The notes beneath the pieces are model-generated. The model searched no databases. It saw nothing but the letters and a program-made list of their open reading frames with translations, and was not told the origin of the DNA. A program made the translations under genes and the position numbers. This document shows, piece by piece, positions 50,723 through 62,971 of a stretch of DNA of 64,000 nucleotides (the first letter of the stretch is position 1; the number at the start of each line of letters is the position of its first letter). Source of the DNA: Hybos culiciformis (lineage: Eukaryota; Arthropoda; Insecta; Diptera; Hybotidae); assembly GCA_964007475.1 (NCBI GenBank), contig OZ023273.1, positions 132,736,732 to 132,800,731 on the forward strand, given 5' to 3'.

Positions 50723-51116
50723 CTGGCCCAATTTTATTTCTTTAATTTTACCCTTTTACAGGAACCCTGGAAGTAAAAGCCCAGCTTCCTTCACTTAAAT
50801 TATTTTCACGACAAATAGTACCGCTACAACGTCGCACCCATACTTCGTCAGAATTCACAGATGTGATAGAACGAGCTTCGGACATTCGTTTTCAGTTCGC
50901 ACTTCGAGAATGTGGAATGCTCTACCAACAAAATTGTTCCCGGCAGCTGGTGGACGTTTGATTTATGACTTGCGCCGGTTTAAGAAGATTACCTACTTAC
51001 TGTCCCACTTTTTAATCGCGTCTAAACTTCCTGTCTCCATTACCAAGTCCATACTTCTTTAAGTATAAAAGGTATCCCACCTAGTGATTTGGTAACTTTA
51101 CTAAAAAAAAAAAAAA
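50723..51116 (+). mobile_element. 5'-truncated non-LTR retrotransposon (LINE) 3' end
   Basis: Holds the last ~79 codons of a reverse-transcriptase ORF2, a short 3' UTR and a terminal A-run (51103-51116). CATAATTTAA flanks it at 50713-50722 and 51117-51126, a plausible 10-bp target duplication that fixes the 5' truncation point at 50723. A 5'-truncated insertion with an A tail is the normal product of target-primed reverse transcription. Confidence 0.75.
50826..51062 (+). pseudogene. ORF2 C-terminus of a jockey/I-like LINE
   Basis: The frame starting at 50826 reads through HPYFVRIHRC and SVRTSRMWNALPTKLFP to FKKITYLL and ends at TAA (51060-51062). The RT-S-R-MWNALP motif followed by an F-K...YLL helix is characteristic of the ORF2 C-terminus of arthropod non-LTR elements. 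The endonuclease and polymerase domains are absent because of 5' truncation. The frame is intact over this stretch, so the insertion may be fairly recent. Confidence 0.85.
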
Positions 51117-51126
51117 CATAATTTAA

Positions 51127-53106
51127 AGATTTTTGTAAACGAATTAACTTCGGTCATTAGAAAAACTAATTTTCCAAAATAAAAACTATACTTAATACGT
51201 TTATTAATTTATTATAAATGTCTACTATTGTCTTTGAAAAAATAAGTCTAATGATGTTATTTACAAGCACTTGACACGCCTCATTATTACTTTCAGAAAT
51301 TTTTGTGAACCTTTTTTCACATAAAAAAAAAAAAGGTTGATTCTTTCAATGAAAAACATTTTTTTTTATTTTTAGTAAAACAAAATATACTCCTAACACA
51401 ATAAATAAACATTTTTTATTGTTAACCTTTTTTTTTTTATTTTAGTTTTAAAATTATGAAACTTGAATTTTAACAACAAACAAAAAGGGTAAAGTTGATA
51501 CTTTTCATTCATAAAACAAAAATAAAATGCTTTTAAAAATTTTCTTTTCCATTTATTTCAGTTTTGGTTTTCGTTTTTTTTTTTTTAAAAGAACAAGCAA
51601 ACATTTCATATTTTTTCATATTTTAATGCTTGAAAAACCTTAATTATTCAGTTCGCGTGAATTTCGATGTGCCTCAAGCGATTAATGAAAAATATGAATA
51701 AAATATTCAGTGAATTCATACTTTAAGTTACATATACATTTTAGGAAACACCAACAATTATTCAAGTTTTCATTTGTTAAGAGCCCTCCACTTGAAATTC
51801 TGTTTTCTATTTTTGCAGTTTTTTTTTGTTTTATTTTACAGAAAATAAACTGCCGTGAAAAATGCGACAAAAATTGTACGAAAAACAGAAACTGCAGAAA
51901 CTGTAATTTATCAAAAAAATTAAAAAATTCTTAGAAATAAATTAAAAATTGTTTAGGAAATTAAAGAAATTCAAAATTTCACGTCACCAGCCCTGGAGAG
52001 TGGTATTTTAGCTTTATTTCTGCGTTTGAGATTTTTTATTATCTTTTTCCTTTACTTCAGAATCCAAGCAAATGTGTTCAAGTTTTTTAAAGGCTCGTTT
52101 GGGCCAAAAAACTCAAAATTTAAAAAATCCGCCTCACCTACCCTGGATACTCTCTAACATCAAAAAATCACTTCAGTCTAAATTGTAGTAACCCTACTGT
52201 TATATATAAGACATTTATACAAAACTACGTATCTATTTTACTTCTTCCAAGTTTTAATTAATACTGTACGTGTATATACGATGTCACAGAAATGAAATTT
52301 TTTTTTTTTTTTCAAGAAGTAATTATTCCTGAAAACGAACAAAAATATAAGAAAATTTTTCAACTGTGAAAATAATGTTTTAATATCAAAATATTATGTG
52401 CAGAAAACCAAAAAATGTTTTGTTGTTCTGAAACTTATTTTTTTAGATATGAAAGAGTAAAATACATTATTGCATTGAATCAGAAAAGTTGATCCAAATA
52501 TTTTTGAAACCAAATATTTTGTTTAAAACACAATAATAGCTTCCAAAATAGATATGAGCGTTTAACATTATTTGCTTTCATGGTATATTATAGGCATGTA
52601 TAAGAACATGTGAGCTTGTTAGTTTGAGAGCAAAAATTAACCAGTGTTCACCGAATCAAAATAGATCAATGGTAATCATATTTTTCTTCTATTGATTGCT
52701 TGCGGTACAAATTGTATAGTTTTCGTTATTTTTCTTTGGTTTATAAAAAAATATAAAAATCAAAAATTTATTTATGGTTTTGTATGTAAGTTTAAAAAAA
52801 AGAAGAAAATTTTTGAATTTTTATTCGCTACAGACGTGATTTAAATTATAATTTTCTTTATATTTTGAATTAAAAGAAAAAATTCATTACTTATTTTATT
52901 ATTATTACTTAAGTCTCTAGATAAACCGAAAGCTATGTTGATTCGGTTTCATGTTACAGCATTTTTTTTTCTGATTTCCTAACCAAAATAATGGAGAAAT
53001 AGATAATAGTTGAAAAAAATTCGTATAGTTTCACAATAAAGCAAGAGCAATATCGATTTTGTATAATAACAGACTTTAAGTATAAGTTATTATAGATGTA
53101 GAGACA
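51127..53106. other. Intergenic
   Basis: No supported gene. A partial direct repeat with CASCCCTGGAGAGT/CTACCCTGGATACT lies at about 51985 and 52138. The Cys-rich end of an open frame at 51850-51934 is most likely chance. Confidence 0.5.
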
Positions 53107-53499
53107 CACGGAGAGAAATCCAATCAGATATTATGATTATGACGATTGTACATATGCGTAAAGCAGTCAGAGAACTCAGCTCTTAATAACTAATCATAAA
53201 CCGTAAATATTAATCATAAACAATGACTAAGGGTAAAAACAATCACTATGACTGCAAAATCATAAATCCTGCAACCCAATAATATCGATTTCATTTCTTA
53301 CGTCTTAAAAGCGAGTAATGGCTGCTATTTTACATAAGAAAATAAAATTTAAGTTTTTTTTATTAATTTTTTTTATTTAATTTTTTTTTATTTAATTTTC
53401 ATTTATTTAATTTTTTTTTATTTTATTTTAATATTTTTTTTATTTATTAAATTTTATTTATTATATTTTTATTAAATTTACAATTTTATTTCTTATGTC

Positions 53500-53567
53500 T
53501 TCTTCCGGATTCGAACCTGGGTCTTTAGCATTGCAATCCGCCAACACTACCACTCAGCTACGGTATT
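53500..53567 (-). repeat. tRNA-derived SINE head, minus strand
   Basis: The minus strand has TAGCTGAGTGG (A box, 53550-53560) and GGTTCGAATCC (perfect pol III B box, 53507-53517) at normal tRNA spacing. Acceptor and T stems do not pair well and the anticodon loop is irregular, so this is a tRNA-like pseudogene or SINE head rather than a working tRNA. An A-rich tail (T on +) extends to about 53340. Confidence 0.65.
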
Positions 53568-53624
53568 GAAATTTAAAATGTACATTAAATAGAAAATATA
53601 AATTTGGTATACACATTTTCTGTG

Positions 53625-53700
53625 TGGTGTATTGGCTATTTGTAATGTTAAGGACGCAGGTTCGAATCCCGAAGAAAGCAAAAAAATTTTGGTTTTTTAT
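53625..53700 (+). repeat. Second tRNA-like module, plus strand
   Basis: Contains TGGTGTATTGG (acceptable A box) and GGTTCGAATCC (perfect B box, 53659-53669), then GAAGAAAGC and an A-run. It faces the minus-strand module across a segment of about 60 bp. Confidence 0.6.
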
Positions 53701-54030
53701 TTTTTTTTAGCGACATTACAGAAAATTTCAACTATGTACTATTATTTTAGTAATTAAAGTAAATAATCTGAATTTTAATCACCGAAAATAAAATAAAAAG
53801 TGAAAAAAAAATGTTTTTGTATTAATCATAACTTATGACTAGCATGATTAAGCATCATAACTTATGATTTCAGGTAAATCATAAGATAATCACGATGTAT
53901 AACGTAGTAATTATATGCAAAGATTATTCATCTTGCGCGAAGATTTTTAATCATAGGGCTATTTTTTCGTTATGATTAGGAGTCTATGACTGATATAATC
54001 ATATTGAATGAAAAGGCATTTCTCTGCGTG

Positions 54031-57000
54031 CATTTATAGACATAAGTATTACCCATTATCATCTTTTTTTGAATTAATTTGCGTTAAATATAACATAAGT
54101 ATGTTATGTATGTTAGAATGATTAATGAAATTTGATGTTCGAAAATACCTTTGAAAAAAAAATCCATAAATGAAAATTAAAAATTTTTGTTTTATTTTTC
54201 TTTCGTTTTTTTTTAACTTTTATCCGTCATCCTTTCACAAGAAAATTTATATTTTCTGTAGAATATATTATATTCTACAGAAACGAAAAATATATCTTCC
54301 TGGGTACTGTATCTGTTCATTTAATGATTAAAACGTTAAATATGTGTAAAATTAAGAATAAAATTATTTTTTATGTATTAATTTTTATTTCTTTATTCGT
54401 AAATGTCACTGAAAATAAAATAAAACAAATTAAATTAAAAGACACTAAGATTAATCCTTATTAATTATCGTATTTTTCTCAATTCGTTAATATTCCTTTC
54501 AACCTTTAAATTTGAAGGTTGAAAAGAAAATTGTGATATATTTTTAATTTTATGTGTCATTTAATAATTTTTTTTGGCGAAAACCATGATTAAAAAAAAT
54601 ATTAGACGTTATATTCTCTTGAATATGAAACATACTAAATATCTTTTTTCAAAAAGAAGGAACAGAAAATGATTGATACAAACTAAATATATTAATAAAT
54701 ATATTGGTAATATTACTATAAAATTGTTATATCGTTTTATTTTCTCTTAAACGACCATCAACTATACTTTAAGAATTTAGTGCTTTTCATATTCTAAACT
54801 TTCGTAAAAAAAATAGTTCTTCTAAAAATATTATTTATATAAAAAAAAAACAAATTTGGTATTAAACTTCTTTCAAAGTTTATTTTATTCTTCTTCTTTA
54901 ATTTATCCAAAGAAAAATACGTTAATCAAAATTATTAAAAAAGAAGCTTGAATAAAAACAAAATTATTAAAGAAGAAGCTTGAATAAAAACAAAATCAAA
55001 AATATTTTTGCTTAAATATGTTTAAAATATAAAAAAACAATAAGCATAATACTTCTAGATTTCTTTCCAGTCAACTGGGAAAATTGAATTGAGAAATAAA
55101 AATATAATTTTTTTTTTTGAATAAATAAAGGGTAGTTTTTTTCCGACTTTTCAAGGAAAAGAAAATTTTATTATTTTTCATATTTTAAAGTTTCTTATAC
55201 AAGCATAACTTGTATAACTAACTTATACAAGCATAACTTGTAATAATAACTTTCTCATATAATAAAATCATAAATCGTAAAAAAAATAAAATTAAAAAAT
55301 TTGGAAGTGATCTATATTGTTGCAAGGTCGAGAACAAAAAATATTATTGCTGATAACACTTTATCACATGCTACAATAATTTAGGCAACTGGAAAAATTT
55401 GGAATGTGTCAAATAGTGCAATCCGAGGCGATTGTACTGAAAAGGGTTCATCTAAGATTTACAGATATAGACAGCCATCATAATTACTTATAAGAATTTT
55501 AAAATTCTGAAAGTCAAAATTCCGGAAAATCTTCCTTCATAAGGACCAAAATTATAATATAATAAACTAATAATATAATAAAATATTTTTTTTAGGAATA
55601 TAATATGCTTAAAGGCATTCCACCTAGAATTGTTAGATAAATATTTCATTTCGTTTTTCAAAAACAAAACATCACTGAAAATATATAATATTGAAAATTT
55701 AAAAAAATTATTAAAATTCTAGAAAGAGATGATATTGAGGTGATAATTCTTGTTAAAAAAATGTAAATTTTTACCCAAATTGTTTTCACATTAAAAATAG
55801 AAATAGGTTATATGCAGTTTATTACAATTACTTTTTTTAAATATTTCAAATAAATGAAGTAAAACACTTTTCTAATTGTCTGGAATAAAAAATTATTTCA
55901 TTTCAATTAATTTTTAAATTTTACCAAACCTCAAGTAAAATCCGTTCAAATAAATTTAAATTTCACGAAACTGCAGAACGCAGTTATGTATTTCAGATTT
56001 AAGGATTTAAGGACTTCTACGTACTTTTATTTTGATAACGATTTCTTGAAAATCTCTCGCTCCACCAAAATACATTGTTTTTTCCTTAATATCCAAAAAA
56101 AAATTAAAAATTAACTTTGTTTTGTTATTTAAAAAAAACATCAACGAATACTTAAAAATAATTTGTAACTCGTAGAGACCGTTTTAAGGCTCATTTAAGC
56201 TTTTAAGCACGTACAAATGAAAATTGAAAAGGCAAATAAATAGAACAAAATTTTTATTAAAAATAATTTGTATAGGAACCATTAGATAAAATTAAAATAT
56301 CGTAAAATGTAAAGTGTAAAACGTTATGCTGGTACAGGATACGCATTATTAATTTGTATTAGTTAATTTGTGTGGTAAAAAAAAATATATAAAAACATTA
56401 TATAACATACAAAGTTGGATAGGTCAAGATGAGTAAATTCGGTAGGATAACTTAAAAATAGTATATACATTGTGAAAATTGAAGAATTGATATTACATTT
56501 GATATACATTTCACACAAATACTTATAAGTTTTCTGTTCTTGTAAATCAAAAAAAAAAAAACTATTCCTTGTAATCTTCCATCAGTAGTTTGTTCAATTA
56601 TATTTTAATTAGTTTCAGTTTTATGTAATTTTAGTAACGTTTTAAATATGTGCTTTTTGGTTTTTAGTTAGAGTAATGAAATTTAAATTTTTTTTTTTTT
56701 TGTGAAAGCAACTATATCAATTATTTTATAGTTTTAGATTTTCAATGTGGTTTTTATAATATTTCAAATTATTTTAACAAATAACATTAAATTTAGTTTG
56801 TTATTTTATGCAAATTTATTTTAAATTTTATATAGAAAATGTTTTAGGTATAATGAAATTTTGATTCTTTTTCATATGGTGGTAATATTTTGGCAAAACT
56901 TAAAATTTAATTTTATATTATATATTTTTGTTATATGCAATGGACATGTCACTAAGGTTAATAATCAAGAAACATATATTTTATTTGCATAACTAAATAA

Positions 57001-57294
57001 TTAATAAATACTGGGAGGTTGTTTGAATGACAAGTCGCTAAGGAAAAAATTAATTCAGTTTAAAAATAAAACCACGAAGAATAAAATTTAAATTTATTGA
57101 AATTTGCTAATTAATTTGCAAGTATGAAATATTTTTTTTGTTTTATATATTCTAATAGATATTTTGTATACACCACCTTCTAGTATGGGTTGAACTTCGG
57201 AATAGACGTGTGAGATATGAGGTGACGTTATCACTTAACGATACTTTAGACTTTAGAACTCAGAATATATTCTGTTGTTATACATCTAGCCGAA
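54031..57294. other. Intergenic with small palindromes and duplications
   Basis: No supported gene. Small features are a TTTCTGTAGAATA hairpin near 54254-54285, a CTTTCAACCTT hairpin near 54497, a 31-bp tandem around AGAAGCTTGAATAAAAAC (54930-54990), and a duplicated ACTTATACAAGCATAACTTG (55190-55243). Confidence 0.5.
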
Positions 57295-57422
57295 AAATGC
57301 AACTTTTTTTAAATCGATTTTCTTAAATTTTCTCGATAACAGTAAGTTGTAAACCCTCGAGGGTTTAGAACTTACTGTTATCGAGAAAATTTAAGAAAAT
57401 CGATCTAACAAAAGTTGCATTT
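57295..57422. repeat. 128-bp loopless palindrome
   Basis: Two arms of 64 bp meet at CCCTCGAGGG (centre between 57358 and 57359) with only a few mismatches and no spacer. The arm contains AAATGCAACTTTT, ATCGATTTTCTTAAATTTTC and TCGATAACAGTAAGTT. Long loopless palindromes are unstable in most genomes, so it is either recent or an assembly fold-back artefact. Confidence 0.9.
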
Positions 57423-58869
57423 GCTCCATATTTCAAAACCAGAAAAAATTTAAATATTTTTTAGAACTTCGGATTAAATCGTTTTTGTGTCCTTTTTGTA
57501 TCCTTTTTCCCATTGCTCCTTTTTGCCTTAAATTTACAAAACGATAAATGGAATCAACCCAAAGCTAGATTTTTACAATAGAAAATTATAGTGCGAATTT
57601 TTTTTTTTTAATAAGTTGTTAGAAAAGGACATCTCTTTGGAAAATGACGAAAATTAGTAAAAAGTTTTGGCAAAAAAGTAATTTTTTTTGGTGGGAAGTA
57701 ACACAGCCGGAAGTCATAATGCCCATTGGCTTTCAGACTTACGTTAGAAGGACATTGGTGTCGCCTATATGGTAAAGCAAGTGACAGTGATGTATGGATA
57801 AAGTAATAATTTCATTAGAATTAAAATATATAACAAAAATATAACTTTATTATTTTAACTTCGTTATACAATTAATTCGTTATGAATTATGTAATTATAC
57901 GATTATCAAGCCATATTCATACTTTGTACTTGTAAACAAATATTTAACCGAAAGTTAATGTAAAAAATATTTATGTAAATAAAAATTTAATTCAGAAAAT
58001 CAAGCGAAATAAATTGTGAACTCAAATAAAAGCAAGCAAAACATGTCCAGTGTTGAAGGACACTTTCAAACAATATTTTTTTCAGATTATAAAATTCGAC
58101 TTTATTGATAAATATTTTTTTTAATAACAAAAAGAAATAAATGTATTTTATAGTATTTTTAGAAAATTTAAAACGTATAACATTTGTATAATGTTCCTAT
58201 TTGCATGTGCATATAAAATATTATATTTATTCTACATTCATTTTTTTTAGTTCAAAAACTTATATTCAAGTATCATTATGCAGAATATTTTTTCAGGATA
58301 TTTAATAAAAACCAAAATTCAAAAAAAAATACTTGTAATAAATTTTGAACGTAATGTTAACATACTGCACTTTTCCAGTATTTCAGTATGAAGGAGCAAG
58401 TTTTTATTGATAACCATGAAAGTCACGTAGCCGACATAAATGTATAAAGATTTAAGATTAAAATTCTTTCTTCTTAAAAACTATTTTCAATATGCACCAA
58501 TATTGGTATCGTAAGAATTTTTTTTTTTTTAGTTTTGCATTTAAATATTAAATAATGCAATAAACATTTAAGAAAATTACAACACACATTTTCTTTTCAA
58601 CTAGATCTTAGGTCATATACCTGCACAAATTTGGATCTTTTATATTAATTTAATTAGGGGCCATGTACTTACACATTACATATTAAATGAATTTCTTCTT
58701 TTTTTTTGTGCTAGACACACCCGTAAAAAAATAAATAATTTTAAATGGGTTATCAACAATATGGCAATAAATTTGACATCTCCACCTACCCAGATTAATC
58801 GAATTCAACTACCCAAAGAACAATTATTATTTTCTTTTTAGTCTGTTTGTTTTTTCCTATAAATACCAG
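57423..58869. other. Intergenic, nothing recognised
   Basis: No supported gene or bounded repeat. Confidence 0.45.
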
Positions 58870-59108
58870 GAAATTTGCCCGCGCGCTACAATCTTCATCT
58901 CTTTGTTTAACAGTGAGGAGCTAAAAAAAATAAGAAAAAAAAATGTTTTTTTTTAGATCCTCACTATTTAAGAGTCAGATGAAGACTGAAACGGGCGGAC
59001 AAATGACTCAGTATTGATAGAAAATTTTATTTTATTTTTAATTTGTCTCCTCGGTATTTGCCCGCGCGGTTTATTCTTCATTTGCCTCTTGAACTCTGAA
59101 GACCTAAA
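58870..59108. repeat. Three-unit inverted/direct repeat cluster
   Basis: A ~57-bp unit (ATTTGCCCGCGCG, then TCTTCAT, then GAGGA-CTAAA) occurs at 58870-58928 (+), 58950-59007 (-) and 59053-59108 (+). Units 1 and 2 form a hairpin; unit 3 is a further direct copy, more diverged. It is probably a MITE remnant. An open frame across it is spurious. Confidence 0.75.
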
Positions 59109-59523
59109 TTTTCGATCCGCATATAGTTCTTACCAAGAAACATTATTTTTAAAAAATTTTTTTTACATATTTTATTTTTATTTCTTTTATAACTTATTTT
59201 TGAAACTGACTCAAAACCTTTCTTTAAACGAAATGTAAAGATTAAAATTTTGCTGAGAATAAATAAATTACCATACATAGCCATTAGTCCATGAATTCTA
59301 ACAATTTGAGATTTCGAGAAAATTTTTTAGTTCTATAGCCGAAGGTATGCAGTGTACATCACATTGTAAACATGAGAACATTTGGTATCTATTAATTAAA
59401 CTTAAACATATAATTTTTTTTTATCGGAAAAAATCTGGCAATCCTATTTGTAATGTTTTCTTGATTCAAAGTAAATACTTGAAATTTTCCTTTAAGTTAT
59501 AATTAAATTTTCTTTATATCCAC

Positions 59524-59972
59524 TTACCATGAAACATTTTTCCAAGTAGTTAAACATTATAGTTTCATTTAACAAAAAAAAATTATTCATAGCTAATATA
59601 GCTAAGTTTGCAAGTTTTTTATAATCTCTTTTTGTGGTCATAAAAAGTGAATCAAAATCTAGTTATGAAAAAATAAAAAAAAAAATTAAATTTTTATTTT
59701 TTAACTTTTATTTAAAAATATTTCCTTAAGCCATATTTAATATCATTCCATTTGCTGCATTAATTTTATGGAAACTTTTTAATGTGAAAAAAATAATAAA
59801 AAATAAAAAAAAAACTTAAGAGAGAGTAACTGAAATATAATGATTCTTTTATGAATATTACGATTTTATGGAAAAAGTTTTAAAGTTTTCTCATTGTCAG
59901 GTAAAATTTGAATTATCGGTTTAATTTTTAATAAAATATTCAAATTAAGGAATTATATTCTAGAGAATAAAT
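59524..59972 (+). repeat. ~430-bp dispersed repeat, copy 2 (partner at 35073)
   Basis: Same block order and orientation as 35073-35497, with small insertions in the A-rich parts. Confidence 0.75.
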
Positions 59973-61582
59973 GATCAAATTAATGGAAATATAATAAAGA
60001 AAACTATATTTCACATATTGATAAATAGTAACTAGTTGTAGAGTTGGAATAGGTTTATACAAAATTAGTTCAAATGATTGACAGGAAATGTAAATAACAG
60101 TTTTTGATGAAATGTCCAATATTTACTATATTATTAACAATTAAGTTAAGGCTTATAGATCTTTAATAGCCAACTACTATTCATAGACATTGTGAAGATA
60201 TGTTGTCTTCTCTGCCTCCTTTAACAATCTGAATAATAACCTGTCTGGATATCCATCCAGGTAAACTTATTTTCTTTTTCTACGGAAAATGACGTTTTTT
60301 ATATACAAAAATACATCTTCCATCAAAAATCAGGTCTGAAATGAAAATTTAACAAATTGCATAATCATATCATAATACATCAGACAAGAAGATAAGAAAC
60401 ATAGTGGAATTTTAAATGAATTTTCTAAGCTTTCAATGATATTTCTTCTAGAATGGAAAATTGTTTATTTTTGCTGTTATTGTGACAGAAATATTGCACG
60501 TAATAAATTTTCACATCCTATTAAATTTTTATTAAAAAAAATTAAATCAGAAAAACATACACATTGAAGGATTAACATTAAAATGCTGTATGTTATTTAT
60601 TTCCATTCATTAAATGCAGAATAAAGTATTATTATGTTAGCAATAATTTTAATACTCCTTATTTCTCGCACAAAAAAACTCGAACAAACTAAGCCGTTTG
60701 GAGATTAACGCTGGGAAGACTAAATAAAGAAATTTTCTATAAAATGAAATCTTTAAATTAATAAATGTATTTATTTAGGTATATTACAAAAAAATTTAGG
60801 CATACCTAATAAATTAAATTTTAATTTTTTAGTTCGTAAAAGTGAAAGGAAACTAAATTTAACTAATTTATGATTATCAAAAAAAAGAAAAAGCGATTCA
60901 AGTTTAATATTTTTAATTTAAAATAATATTACAAAATGAATTTGTTGAAGAACAGTTAAAGTGTACTAAATTATTATGTTGAAACGCGAAATTTGATATA
61001 AGTATGCATTTCGAGAAATTTTTAATACCCACCTACACACGTAATAATACTGTATTAAAAATGCTTGAGTTATTCTAGAATCTAGAATGTATATTTGTTT
61101 CAATAAAAATTTAATAAATAAATAATTTATATGAAACTAACATAAATAAAAGTATCTTCTCATATTTTTATAATACAAAATGTTGTGAAAATTATAAGAA
61201 ATTTTACAATTACACGTCTAAATAAATTTTTTACTTCCGGGAAGAGGAAATTCATTTTGAGTAACTTAATTCTTTTTTTTGTACCTTCCTGCAAAAAAAA
61301 TTATAGAAATACTTTGAAACTCACGTTTTTGTAAAATTCTTGTTAGATTTTAAAAATACAGAATGCAGTAATGACAATTATATTATTGATATAGTGTAAA
61401 ATTTAACTGGCAGCGTATAATTTTTAATTTAGCTCATTTGCTATATTATAAGACTTAACAGGTTTATAAATCTATTTTCATATCTAATTTACTTACAAAG
61501 CTAGACTCAAAGTAGATTTCGAAGAAAGTTGGTTCATGAGTAGAGAGCGATATTAAAAAAAATAAATAAAAACGAATTTTTG
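59973..61582. other. Intergenic, nothing recognised
   Basis: A+T-rich. No coding-like frame or bounded repeat seen. Confidence 0.5.
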
Positions 61583-61723
61583 TGTCAACTAATTTAAAAT
61601 AACGTAAACGTGATCGTCAACCGATTTTTTTTGTCAACTAAGTCAACTAACGTGAAAGACAATCAATCCGTTGACAAAACAGTTGACTATATTAAAGTTG
61701 ACTTTGATGTCAACTAGTTTAAA
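61583..61723. repeat. Cluster of GTCAAC/GTTGAC motifs
   Basis: Eight hexamers GTCAAC or GTTGAC within about 135 bp (61584, 61616, 61633, 61642, 61669, 61682, 61697, 61709). TGTCAACTAATTTAAA begins the cluster and TGTCAACTAGTTTAAA closes it. It may be a degenerate short repeat or a cluster of binding sites. Confidence 0.6.
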
Positions 61724-62968
61724 TGAGACTATAGATTCAAGCATTATTAGAATGGTTTAAATATGTTACTTTTTAAACTTCAGATTTTAAATTTTGATGT
61801 TCTGAACATGAACATAATTTTTACATAAAGTTTTTCCATCCCAAACTAATAATTTATTTATACGAAATTTTAAATTTTTTTATATCGCAACCGTATGCAA
61901 AAAAAACTTGCTGGATTCTTTGACCGCAAAAGATACTTTTAATTAAAATCTAAAATGTTATAAAAAAAACAACAATCATTAATTTTATTTCTATGTACGT
62001 ACATTCTTTTTCCTTTTCATGTGACCGCAAAAACGTTTTACACATACATTTATCTCTCCAACAATTAATCAAAATAAAGTTACCAATATAATTTTATTTT
62101 ACAAAATGATAATTACTCTTGTGAAGATTTTTTTACTTAATTATTTTTATCTTGATGATGTCTATTTCGAAATTAACCATAATCAAATTTTTTTGTTATT
62201 CGTTAAGCAAGTATCAAAAGTCATATTATCCTTTTTGTTTGGAATTTCTACGAATAGGAAACTTTTATTAATTTTTTTTCTAGTTGGTCTTTGTTTTTAA
62301 TCATTTTTTGTTCATGTAAATAATGAATTGATAATTAATTACCATGTCTATGATTATAAATTTCCCATCTGTGCAAGCTTAATACATTAGTATTAGTACT
62401 TTTTTCTACATATTAATAGATAAAAATTCTAGAAACAAGGAGTAGTAAGTCATAAAGAAAAAGTTTGCCATAAAATTGTATATTTTATACCAAACAATTC
62501 AGACTAGAATATGAAAATATTAAATTTTATAAATTCAAAAAAGAACTTATAATTATTCGCTAGAATTATGAAACTTTTCTCGTCGTTACGTTAAGAAAAT
62601 TCTTTGGTTTCAATAATTTTTTTTATCATTTCTACAATAAGTTTTTTATTAAAAAATGTTCTTAGAATGCATAAATGTAATAACTTGGTTTCTTTTTGTA
62701 AAGGATTTATGAGCACTCTATATTGAAATGATTCAAAAGATAAGAAAAAGGCCAAAGAAAATTACTCGCAAAAAGATGATATCTGCAAATAAATATGGCT
62801 TCAGAGGATAAAGATAAAATTTGACAATATATCCTTTTTTTGTTATGCGGTTCCATTTTATTTTGTTGTCGGCCTGTTTTTAATTTGTCATTATATACTT
62901 TCTTCTTTACTCCAACTTTAATTATCTACTTTATTTGCTTTGTCTTTGTTTTACAAAAAAAAATTATT
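61724..62968. other. Intergenic
   Basis: No supported gene. Contains the inverted partner of the 44641 repeat. Confidence 0.5.
62680..62859 (-). repeat. ~180-bp dispersed repeat, copy 2, inverted (partner at 44641)
   Basis: Minus-strand match to 44641-44820 in the same block order. Confidence 0.8.
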
Positions 62969-62971
62969 TTA

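Larger units (their letters stand above)
53107..54030. mobile_element. TIR element CACGSAGAGAAAT with two head-to-head tRNA-like modules
   Basis: The ends CACGGAGAGAAATCC (53107) and the complement of CACGCAGAGAAATGC (ending 54030) match 13 of 15 and resemble those of 38029-39042. Degenerate ATCATAA/TTATGAT units fill both subterminal zones. The centre has a long T-rich run (53340-53480) and two tRNA-like blocks in opposite orientation. No target duplication was seen and no transposase. Confidence 0.7.

Noticed and set aside
51710..51934. Frame ending in a Cys-rich segment (CDKNCTKNRNCRNCN)
   Set aside because: No ATG start, low complexity and a poor overall profile. The cysteines come from a short GC-containing stretch and the frame has no signal peptide.
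53500..53567. A functional tRNA gene on the minus strand
   Set aside because: The A and B boxes are good, but the T and acceptor stems do not pair, the anticodon loop is irregular, and an A-rich tail follows, so a SINE head fits better.
57295..57422. MicroRNA precursor
   Set aside because: The arms meet without a loop and are too long and too perfect for an ordinary precursor; palindromic DNA or an assembly artefact is more likely.
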